Source: CAZCJU01 sp964562175
GTDB taxonomy: Bacteria; Bacillota; Clostridia; Oscillospirales; CAG-272
DNA length: 25,436 nucleotides
Assembly: GCA_964562175.1 (NCBI GenBank)
Contig: CAZLRV010000024.1
Coordinates: 1-25,436, forward strand
Direction: 5' to 3'
Of this stretch, positions 14,660 through 21,847 are shown piece by piece. The stretch's first letter is position 1, and each line of letters opens with the position of its first letter. The translations under genes were made by a program, and so were the position numbers. The notes below the pieces were generated by a model that worked only from the letters and a program-made list of their open reading frames with translations, was not told the origin of the DNA and did not search any database.

Positions 14660-14692
14660 CCCTTGCAGATGTAATAAAGGAGCATAATTTCG

Positions 14693-15475
14693 ATGAAAGT
14701 AAGTTATTTTCCCGGTTGTACGTTAAAGACTAAGGCAAAACAGCTTAACGAATATACCGGAAAGACGGCTCAGGCTCTCGGAGTCGAGCTGGAGGAAATA
14801 GAAAATTGGCAGTGCTGCGGCGGCGTGTTTTCGACCGCACGTGACGAGATAGCGACAAAGCTCTCGTCCGTAAGAGCGCTTGCCGAGGCGGGCAAAAAGG
14901 GACAGAAGCTCGTAACGGTATGCTCGGGCTGTCACAACGTGATAAAGCAGACGAACCATGCTATGCAAAACGATGCGGAGTTTGCTCAAAAGGTAAACAA
15001 TTATCTCGCACCCGATATGCAATACGACGGTCAGACCGAGGTGCTTCATTACCTTGAGCTGCTTCGCGACGAGGTGGGCTTCGATGCTGTAGCAAAGGCG
15101 GTAAAAGCACCCCTTAAGGGCAAAAAAATAGCCGCTTACTACGGCTGTCTTCTGCTCCGTCCCAATACGGTAATGAAAATGGACGATCCCGAAAATCCCA
15201 CAATAATGGAAGAGCTTATAAAAGCCATGGGCGGTGAGCCTGTGGTGTACTCTCAGCGTAACGAGTGCTGCGGCGGCTATATGGCTCTCGAAAGCCCCGA
15301 TATGGCAAAGAAAAGAAGCTGTGCCGTTGCGGAGGATGCTCAGAGAAACGGAGCGGATATCATAATGACCGCTTGCCCTCTCTGCAAATATAACCTTGAG
15401 AAAAACGGCTCGCCCATTCCCGTTATATACTTTACGGAGCTTCTTGCCGAGGCTCTCGGTGTTAAGGAGGGTTAA
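14693..15475 (+). CDS. hdrB: HdrB-like subunit with two CCG domains
   Basis: 260 residues. Both cysteine-rich CCG domains are complete: C9, C41-C42, C77 and C80; and C152, C192-C193, C228 and C231. This is the ligand set for two non-cubane [4Fe-4S] clusters, as in methanogen HdrB. In methanogens HdrB reduces the CoM-S-S-CoB disulfide. A clostridium lacks those thiols, so the acceptor must be another protein or thiol. AAGGAG lies upstream, 33 bases after fumC. Followed by hdrC at a 3-base gap. I infer that it is the electron exit towards the fumarate reductase encoded downstream. Confidence 0.9.
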   Translation: MKVSYFPGCTLKTKAKQLNEYTGKTAQALGVELEEIENWQCCGGVFSTARDEIATKLSSVRALAEAGKKGQKLVTVCSGCHNVIKQTNHAMQNDAEFAQKVNNYLAPDMQYDGQTEVLHYLELLRDEVGFDAVAKAVKAPLKGKKIAAYYGCLLLRPNTVMKMDDPENPTIMEELIKAMGGEPVVYSQRNECCGGYMALESPDMAKKRSCAVAEDAQRNGADIIMTACPLCKYNLEKNGSPIPVIYFTELLAEALGVKEG

Positions 15476-15478
15476 TAG

Positions 15479-15865
15479 ATGTCCAAGTCAAATTTGCGTG
15501 ATGATATAATCAGATCGAGCGGTGTAAACCCCCTCAAATGTATGCGTTGCGGCAAATGCTCCGGTACCTGTCCGGCATACGATGAAATGGAATATCATCC
15601 CCATCAGTTCGTATATATGGTCGAGACGGGCGACATAGAGCCGCTTCTCAATTCAAAGTCGCTCTACCGTTGCCTTACGTGCTTTGCGTGCGTTGACCGT
15701 TGTCCCAGAGGCGTTGAGCCGGCAAAGCTTGTCGAGGCTGTACGTCTTGCGGTAATAAGACAAAAGGGCAATAACCATCTCAAGGCAGACGATATTCCCG
15801 ATATGCTTGATGAGCAGATGCCTCAGCAGGCTATCGTGAGTGCGTTCAGAAAATACAGTAAATAA
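15479..15865 (+). CDS. hdrC: HdrC-like [4Fe-4S] ferredoxin subunit
   Basis: 128 residues with two cubane [4Fe-4S] motifs, CMRCGKCSGTC (C21, C24, C27, C31) and CLTCFACVDRC (C65, C68, C71, C75), each followed by Pro in HdrC style. It wires HdrA to HdrB. AAGGAGG precedes the ATG and overlaps the end of hdrB. Short C-terminal helical tail, no membrane segment, so a soluble HdrABC and not the membrane HdrDE type. Confidence 0.92.
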   Translation: MSKSNLRDDIIRSSGVNPLKCMRCGKCSGTCPAYDEMEYHPHQFVYMVETGDIEPLLNSKSLYRCLTCFACVDRCPRGVEPAKLVEAVRLAVIRQKGNNHLKADDIPDMLDEQMPQQAIVSAFRKYSK

Positions 15866-15882
15866 GGGAGGAGAAGACAGAA

Positions 15883-17877
15883 ATGCAGAGAATTGGCGTA
15901 TTCGTATGTTGGTGCGGAAGCAATATCGCAGGTACGGTCGACGTACAGGCGGTATCCGATGCTTTGGCTAAGGAGCCGGGCGTTGTTTTCTCCGCCAATT
16001 ACCAATATATGTGTTCCCAGGCGGGACAAAATATGATAAAGGAAGCAATAGCAGAGCATAATTTGACGGGTATAGTCGTATGCTCCTGCTCGCCCCGTAT
16101 GCACGAGGCAACCTTCCGCAAGACCGCACAAAGTGCGGGAATAAACCCTTATATGGTCGAAATAGCCAATATCCGTGAGCAATGCTCATGGGTACATAAG
16201 GATGTTCCCACAGGTACGGAAAAGGCGATAATCCTCGGAAGAACGGCGGTAGCCAAGGTAAACCTCAACGCTCCGCTCACCCCCGGTGAAAGCCCCGTTA
16301 CAAAGCGCGCACTTGTTATAGGCGGCGGTATTGCCGGTATACAGACGGCACTTGACATTGCGGATGCGGGCTTCCCCGTTGATATAGTTGAGAAAAAGCC
16401 GACGATAGGCGGTAAAATGGCTCAGCTGGATAAGACGTTCCCGACACTCGACTGTGCGGCTTGTATACTTACACCGAAAATGGTCGATGTGGCTCAAAAC
16501 GAGAAGATAAGGATCTTTTCATACAGTGAGGTGGAGTCGGTCACGGGCTTTGTCGGAAACTTTGACGTAAAGGTAAGAAAGAAAGCAAGATACGTAAAGG
16601 AAGAGCTTTGCACCGGTTGCGGAGCTTGTACGGAAAAATGTCCGCAAAAGAAGGTTCCCAACGAGTTCAACCTCGGTATGGATAACCGCAGAGCGATATA
16701 TATCCCCTTTGCTCAGGCAGTGCCGAAGGTAGCGACGATAGATGCCGACTACTGTAATATGCTTAAGAACGGCAAATGCGGCGTTTGCTCGAAGGTATGT
16801 GCGGCGGGTGCGATAGACTACACCCAAAAGGACGAGATTATAGAAGAAAAATACGGTGCTATCGTAGTTGCGACGGGCTTCAATCCCATAAGCATGGAGA
16901 AGTTCGACGAATTTGCATACAGCCGTTCAAAGGACGTTATAACCTCGCTTGAGTTTGAGCGTCTTATGAATGCGGCAGGCCCGACGGGCGGTAAGCTGCT
17001 CCGTCCCTCCGACGGTGAGCATCCTCATACTATAGTATTCGTACAGTGCGTCGGCAGCCGTTGTGCGGCGTGCGCCGAAAAGGGCAAGGAATATTGCTCA
17101 AAAATATGCTGTATGTATACCGCAAAGCACGCAATGCTGACGCGTGACAAGTACCCCGATACGGATGTTTACGTGTTCTATATCGACGTTCGTACACCCG
17201 GTAAGAACTTTGATGAGTTCTATCGCCGTGCGGTCGAGGATTATAATGTACATTATATTAAAGGCATGGTAGGTAAGGTAACGCCCGAGGGCAATAAGCT
17301 CATGGTACAAGCCTCCGACCTGCTTGCCGATAAACAGCTTCATATAGCGGCAGACCTCGTTGTGCTTGCGGCGGCGATAGAGCCGGATAAGTCGGCACGT
17401 CCTCTTGCGACGATGCTTACGGCTTCAATGGATACGAACGACTTCTTCACCGAAGCGCATCCCAAGCTTCGTCCCGTTGAATCCCCCACAGCCGGCGTAT
17501 TTCTCTCCGGTGCTTGCCAAGGTCCCAAGGATATACCCGAAACGGTAGCGCAGGCAGGTGCGGCGGCATCGAAGGTCATCGGACTTTTGGCAAAGGATAA
17601 GCTTTTGGGCAACCCGTGTGTCGCACATTCGGATGAGCTTATGTGTAACGGCTGTTCAAGCTGTGAGCGTGTATGTCCCTACGGTGCCATCACTTACTCG
17701 GATAAGGAATTCCGTATGCCCAACAGAACCACGGCAATACGCCGTGTTGCAAGCGTCAACCCCGCAGTATGTCAGGGCTGCGGTGCTTGTACGGTAGCCT
17801 GCCCGTCGGGTGCGATGAACCTCTACGGATTTGCAAGCGAACAAATAATTGCGGAGGTAGATGCAATATGCAAATGA
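15883..17877 (+). CDS. hdrA: HdrA-like flavoprotein, bifurcating core
   Basis: 664 residues, the size of full methanogen HdrA. The N-terminal domain has conserved Cys (C9, C11, C67, C69, C101). A thioredoxin-reductase-type FAD domain begins with GGGIAG (147-152) and is interrupted by [4Fe-4S] sites (C243-C253 and C291-C306). Two C-terminal ferredoxin clusters are at C588-C598 and C630-C640. In soluble Hdr complexes the HdrA FAD bifurcates electrons between ferredoxin and HdrBC. GGGAGGAG precedes the ATG. The last codons contain the start of flxD. Confidence 0.93.
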   Translation: MQRIGVFVCWCGSNIAGTVDVQAVSDALAKEPGVVFSANYQYMCSQAGQNMIKEAIAEHNLTGIVVCSCSPRMHEATFRKTAQSAGINPYMVEIANIREQCSWVHKDVPTGTEKAIILGRTAVAKVNLNAPLTPGESPVTKRALVIGGGIAGIQTALDIADAGFPVDIVEKKPTIGGKMAQLDKTFPTLDCAACILTPKMVDVAQNEKIRIFSYSEVESVTGFVGNFDVKVRKKARYVKEELCTGCGACTEKCPQKKVPNEFNLGMDNRRAIYIPFAQAVPKVATIDADYCNMLKNGKCGVCSKVCAAGAIDYTQKDEIIEEKYGAIVVATGFNPISMEKFDEFAYSRSKDVITSLEFERLMNAAGPTGGKLLRPSDGEHPHTIVFVQCVGSRCAACAEKGKEYCSKICCMYTAKHAMLTRDKYPDTDVYVFYIDVRTPGKNFDEFYRRAVEDYNVHYIKGMVGKVTPEGNKLMVQASDLLADKQLHIAADLVVLAAAIEPDKSARPLATMLTASMDTNDFFTEAHPKLRPVESPTAGVFLSGACQGPKDIPETVAQAGAAASKVIGLLAKDKLLGNPCVAHSDELMCNGCSSCERVCPYGAITYSDKEFRMPNRTTAIRRVASVNPAVCQGCGACTVACPSGAMNLYGFASEQIIAEVDAICK

Positions 17878-18302
17878 CAGAGTACAAACCCAAAATAGTC
17901 GCATTTTGCTGTAATTGGTGTTCATATGCGGGTGCTGACCTTGCGGGAAACAACCGTTTGGCTTATCCCGCCGATGTTAAGATAATCAGAGTACCCTGCT
18001 CGTGCCGTGTTAATCCCATATTCGTGCTTCGTGCGTTCCAAAGAGGTGCCGACGGCGTTATAATATGCGGATGTCATCCGGGCGACTGCCATTACACCTC
18101 CGGTAACTACTATACCAGACGTCGTATGGCGATGCTCTTCTCAATGCTCGATTACCTCGGAATAGAGAAAGAAAGAACGAGAGTTGAATGGGTATCTGCG
18201 GCAGAGGGTGCAAAGTTTGCGGCAACGATGAACGATTTTGCCAAGACCGTGGCATCGCTGGGCGAGAATAAGCGATTGGAGGATCTGAGATGCAAAAGAT
18301 AA
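17868..18302 (+). CDS. flxD: FlxD / MvhD-like [2Fe-2S] electron-transfer subunit
   Basis: 144 residues from the ATG at 17868, which is 10 bases after GGAGG (17853-17857). The ATG at 17874 is 16 bases away and less likely. Cysteine pattern CCNWC (14-18), CSC (44-46) and CGCHPGDC (68-74) is that of MvhD/FlpD, the adaptor that brings electrons into HdrA. It overlaps hdrA by 10 bases and the next gene by 13, as expected for subunits of one complex. No hydrogenase large subunit (MvhA) is nearby; the Flx proteins take that place. Confidence 0.88.
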   Translation: MQMTEYKPKIVAFCCNWCSYAGADLAGNNRLAYPADVKIIRVPCSCRVNPIFVLRAFQRGADGVIICGCHPGDCHYTSGNYYTRRRMAMLFSMLDYLGIEKERTRVEWVSAAEGAKFAATMNDFAKTVASLGENKRLEDLRCKR

Positions 18303-19276
18303 CACGTAAAGAGCTTATCGAAAAGGCGATATCGCTTCTCAACGACGGTGTCGTTGACCGTGTTCTCGGATGGAAACGCGGCGAATTTGTATACGATATG
18401 ACACCGGCTGTATTTACCTGTGCCGAGGAGCTTGAAAGAGATTTCGTTTATGACGATTTCTGCGGAGCAAACTTCTCAAAATATCTCGTGGCTGAGACTC
18501 GTAAGGGTGCGGGACGTGTGCTTGTGTTCCTCAAGCCCTGCGATACGTACAGCTTCAATCAGCTGCTTACCGAGCATCGCTTTGACCGTGAAAAGGTGTA
18601 TGCGGTAGGTATCCCCTGTGAGGGAATGGTCGATATAGATAAGATAAAGGCAATAACGGGCGACGGTATTTCCGAAATAGTATGCAATGAAAAGATAGAA
18701 GTAAATAATATTTACGGCGAAAGCTTTTCGATCGAGGCATCGGAGGTGCTTGAGGGTCGTTGCATGACCTGTAAGAGCAAAAAGCACGTTGCTTACGACG
18801 AGCTTTTGGGCACGGAAGGCGAGGTGCTTGACAGTGCCAGATTCGACGAGGTGGAACGCCTTGAGGCAATGACACCCGATGAAAGATTCGAATTTTGGCA
18901 AAACGAGCTTTCACGTTGCATACGCTGCAACGCCTGCAGAAACGTATGTCCCGCCTGCACGTGCGAGAAATGCGTATTCGATAACCCCGTATCCGGTGCG
19001 GAAAACAAGGCTCCCGCAGACAGCTTCGAGGAAAAGATGTTCCATATAATCCGCGCATTCCACGTAGCGGGCAGATGCACCGACTGCGGCGAATGCTCAA
19101 GAGTATGCCCCCAGAATATACCGCTTCATTTGCTCAACAGAAAGTTCATAAAGGATATGAACGAGAATTACGGCGTATATCAGGCGGGTGAAGAAGTCGG
19201 CTCAAGAGCCCCGCTCGTAAATTATACCAAGGAAGACCCCGAGCCTTCCGACGTTGTGAGGGGAGGCAACGAATAA
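18290..19276 (+). CDS. FlxB/FlxC-type iron-sulfur protein
   Basis: 328 residues. The N-terminal 200 residues resemble the beta-subunit fold of F420-reducing or sulfhydrogenase-type proteins, with extra Cys at 84, 110, 158 and 161 (a CMTC pair). The C-terminal part has a ferredoxin pair: CIRCNACRNVC (210-220) and CTDCGECSRVC (263-273). Between them CTCEKC adds three Cys, so an extra cluster is possible. It is one of two iron-sulfur relays in FlxABCD; I cannot say which letter. The ATG overlaps the end of flxD, and its stop shares one base with the next ATG. Confidence 0.75.
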   Translation: MQKITRKELIEKAISLLNDGVVDRVLGWKRGEFVYDMTPAVFTCAEELERDFVYDDFCGANFSKYLVAETRKGAGRVLVFLKPCDTYSFNQLLTEHRFDREKVYAVGIPCEGMVDIDKIKAITGDGISEIVCNEKIEVNNIYGESFSIEASEVLEGRCMTCKSKKHVAYDELLGTEGEVLDSARFDEVERLEAMTPDERFEFWQNELSRCIRCNACRNVCPACTCEKCVFDNPVSGAENKAPADSFEEKMFHIIRAFHVAGRCTDCGECSRVCPQNIPLHLLNRKFIKDMNENYGVYQAGEEVGSRAPLVNYTKEDPEPSDVVRGGNE

Positions 19277-20304
19277 TGTACAGAATATTACTTTCGGATA
19301 TAGATAAGGTATTTAAGACCGTTAGCGAAAATATGACGCTTTATATCCCCGCAGACGATGAGTCGGGTAAAAGCTCGTATAAAAAGTATACCGACGGTAT
19401 GAAGTGGAGCGAAAAGCTCAACACGACACGCTCCGCAAAGGACTTCTTCTTCCCGCAGACAGAGGATCTTATGGAGTTCAAGACCGAGGGAAAGAATATA
19501 GAGATAATCGACACCAGAGAGGCATCGGAGGATTTCGTTATATTCGGCATCCGCGCTTGCGATGTGCGTGCGTTCGATGTGCTTGACAAGGTGTTTCTCG
19601 TAGATCCCGTTGACAGCTATTATGCCACAAAGCGTGAGCATGGTATAATAGTGTCGTGTGCCTGCACACGTCCCTCGGAAACGTGCTTCTGCCAAAGCTT
19701 CGGCATAGATGCGACCTGCCCCGACGGCGATGTTACAATGTGGAAGAGCGAGGAATACGTATATTTTGCACCCAAGACGGAAAAGGGTGAAAGGTTTATC
19801 GCACTTATCGCATCGTTGCTCGAGGAATGCGGCGACGACGCCGTAAAGGCTCAAATGGCGAAAACGGCTGAGATAATGAAAAAGCTTCCCCTCGCACAGC
19901 TTGATGTAAGCGATTTCGGCGACGGCAAGACAGAGGCGTTCTTCGACCGTCCCGAATGGGCAAAGCTCTCAGAGTCGTGCTTGGGCTGCGGAACGTGTAC
20001 CTTCGTTTGCCCGACCTGCCAATGCTACGATATAAAGGACTTCAAAACGGGCAAGGGCGTTATACGTTATCGTTGCTGGGACAGCTGTATGTATTCCGAT
20101 TTTACGAAAATGTCGGCAGGACAGCCCAGACTTTCGCAAAAGGAGCGTTTCCGTCAACGTTTTATGCATAAGCTCGTATACTTCCCCACAAATAACGAGG
20201 GAATGTTCTCATGCGTGGGTTGCGGCAGATGTCTGGCTAAATGCCCCATAAATATGAATATAGTAAAAGTAATAAAAACGTTGGGAGGAAAAGACGGTGA
20301 GTGA
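19276..20304 (+). CDS. FlxB/FlxC-type iron-sulfur protein, AsrA-like
   Basis: 342 residues, resembling anaerobic sulfite reductase subunit A and sulfhydrogenase beta subunits. Two [4Fe-4S] motifs, CLGCGTCTFVC (235-245) and CVGCGRCLAKC (313-323). Four more Cys cluster at 128, 130, 137 and 139, and CQC / CWDSC lie between the ferredoxin motifs. Its usual partner is an FAD/NAD(P) reductase of the AsrB/FlxA type, which is exactly the next gene, overlapping by 8 bases. No siroheme sulfite reductase (AsrC) is present, so sulfite reduction is unlikely. Confidence 0.75.
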   Translation: MYRILLSDIDKVFKTVSENMTLYIPADDESGKSSYKKYTDGMKWSEKLNTTRSAKDFFFPQTEDLMEFKTEGKNIEIIDTREASEDFVIFGIRACDVRAFDVLDKVFLVDPVDSYYATKREHGIIVSCACTRPSETCFCQSFGIDATCPDGDVTMWKSEEYVYFAPKTEKGERFIALIASLLEECGDDAVKAQMAKTAEIMKKLPLAQLDVSDFGDGKTEAFFDRPEWAKLSESCLGCGTCTFVCPTCQCYDIKDFKTGKGVIRYRCWDSCMYSDFTKMSAGQPRLSQKERFRQRFMHKLVYFPTNNEGMFSCVGCGRCLAKCPINMNIVKVIKTLGGKDGE

Positions 20305-21130
20305 AATAAACGAGGCTCTCATACCCAAGATCGGCGTTATAACCGATATAAGAATCGATACGCCCGATGTAAAGACGTTCAGAGTTGTAACACCCGACGG
20401 CAAAAAAGCGTTCGAGCATAGACCGGGACAGTGTGCGATGCTCTCCATCCCCGGCGTGGGCGAGGCTATGTTCTCAATAACCTCATCTCCCACAAATACC
20501 GAGTTTATGGAATTTTCCATAAAGAAATGCGGATGCGTTACTCAGTGGCTCCACCAAGCAAATGTCGGTCAGCAGATAACTATCAGAGGACCGTACGGCA
20601 GACCCTTCCCCGTTGACGATGAATTTGCCGGCAAGGACCTGCTGTTCATAGCCGGCGGTATCGGTCTTGCACCGCTCCGTTCCGTTATCAACTATTGCCG
20701 TCACTACCGTGACCGTTACGGCAAGATCGATATAGTTTACGGTTCAAGAAGCAAGGACGATCTGGTGGATTATAAGGAAATAATAGACGAGTGGATAGGT
20801 GACGAGGGTATCAATGTACACCTTACCATAGACAGAGAGCAAGAGGGCTGGGACGGTCATGTCGGCTTTGTACCCAATTACGTTAAGGAGCTTAATTTCT
20901 CCACCGATAAGACCGCAGTTCTGTGCGGACCGCCTATAATGATAAAGTTCACGCTTGAGGGACTTACCTCGCTCGGCTTTGACAAGACACAGATATACAC
21001 GACAATGGAGCTGAGAATGAAATGCGGTATAGGTAAATGCGGCAGATGTAATATCGGCTCAAAATATGTATGCAAGGACGGCCCCGTTTTCCGTATGGAT
21101 CAGCTTGACGAGCTGCCCGACGAGTATTGA
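20297..21130 (+). CDS. flxA: FlxA, FAD/NAD(P)H-oxidising subunit
   Basis: 277 residues with a GTG start after GGGAGG. Ferredoxin-NADP reductase family: FAD-binding stretch RPGQCAMLS and FSITSSP (42-65), NAD(P) motif GGIGLAPLR (120-128), CGPPIM (210-215), and a C-terminal [2Fe-2S] site C243, C248, C251, C259. It is the pyridine-nucleotide entry of FlxABCD-HdrABC, which oxidises NADH in characterised bacterial systems. NADH versus NADPH cannot be decided from motifs here. It differs from NfnA in having four Cys and no Asp in the [2Fe-2S] site. It is followed after 32 bases by the fumarate reductase iron-sulfur gene. Confidence 0.85.
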   Translation: MSEINEALIPKIGVITDIRIDTPDVKTFRVVTPDGKKAFEHRPGQCAMLSIPGVGEAMFSITSSPTNTEFMEFSIKKCGCVTQWLHQANVGQQITIRGPYGRPFPVDDEFAGKDLLFIAGGIGLAPLRSVINYCRHYRDRYGKIDIVYGSRSKDDLVDYKEIIDEWIGDEGINVHLTIDREQEGWDGHVGFVPNYVKELNFSTDKTAVLCGPPIMIKFTLEGLTSLGFDKTQIYTTMELRMKCGIGKCGRCNIGSKYVCKDGPVFRMDQLDELPDEY

Positions 21131-21162
21131 TATAGGGCGTAATAGAAAGGAAATTTCATAAA

Positions 21163-21837
21163 ATGGAAAATATGGTTAATATTTATCTGTTCGGAAAGAA
21201 GTACGAGGTTCCGGACAATCTGACGATAATGCGTGCCATGGAATATGCCGGCTATCAGCTCGTAAGAGGCTGCGGCTGTCGTAACGGATTTTGCGGTGCG
21301 TGTGCCACTATCTACCGTATAAAGGGCGACCGTGAGCTTAAGGCGTGCTTGGCTTGCCAAACAAAGGTGGAAAACGATATGTACGTTGCCACACTGCCCT
21401 TCTTCCCCCTCGTTAAGCAGGTATACGATATAGAAAAGATAAAGCCCACAGAGCAGATAATGATGCAGCTTTATCCCGAAATATATTCATGCATAGGCTG
21501 TAACGCCTGCACAAAGAGCTGTACTCAGAGCCTTAACGTAATGCAATATATCGCATACGCTCAAAGAGGTGAGTACGATAAGTGCGCCGAGGAGTCGTTT
21601 GACTGCGTAATGTGCGGCGTTTGCTCCTCGCGTTGCCCTGCGGGTATTTCTCATCCTCAGGTCGCAATGCTCGCACGTCGTCTTAATGGTAAATACCTTG
21701 CTCCCGGATGCGGTCATCTTGAAGACCGTGTTAAGGAGATAAAGGACGGTACGTTTACGGAGCTTATCGAGGCGCTTATGCAGAAGCCCATCGAGGAAAT
21801 GAAAGAGCTGTACAACAACAGAGAGATAGAGAAGTGA
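21163..21837 (+). CDS. frdB: Fumarate reductase iron-sulfur subunit, soluble type
   Basis: 224 residues. An N-terminal plant-type [2Fe-2S] domain has CGCRNGFCGAC (37-47) and a distal Cys at 62 or 65. Two cubane motifs follow: CIGCNACTKSC (110-120) and CVMCGVCSSRC (148-158). Ordinary SdhB/FrdB carry [2Fe-2S], [4Fe-4S] and [3Fe-4S] clusters; here both cubane motifs have four Cys. It resembles the first half of methanogen TfrB but ends before any CCG domain. AAAGGAAA lies upstream, and it is 10 bases before frdA. It carries electrons to the flavoprotein. No membrane anchor gene is nearby. Confidence 0.83.
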   Translation: MENMVNIYLFGKKYEVPDNLTIMRAMEYAGYQLVRGCGCRNGFCGACATIYRIKGDRELKACLACQTKVENDMYVATLPFFPLVKQVYDIEKIKPTEQIMMQLYPEIYSCIGCNACTKSCTQSLNVMQYIAYAQRGEYDKCAEESFDCVMCGVCSSRCPAGISHPQVAMLARRLNGKYLAPGCGHLEDRVKEIKDGTFTELIEALMQKPIEEMKELYNNREIEK

Positions 21838-21847
21838 GGTAAAGCAG

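Noticed and set aside
18290..21130. Anaerobic sulfite reductase AsrABC
   Set aside because: AsrA- and AsrB-like proteins are present, but no siroheme subunit AsrC. MvhD-like and HdrABC genes adjoin instead, so the Flx assignment is better.
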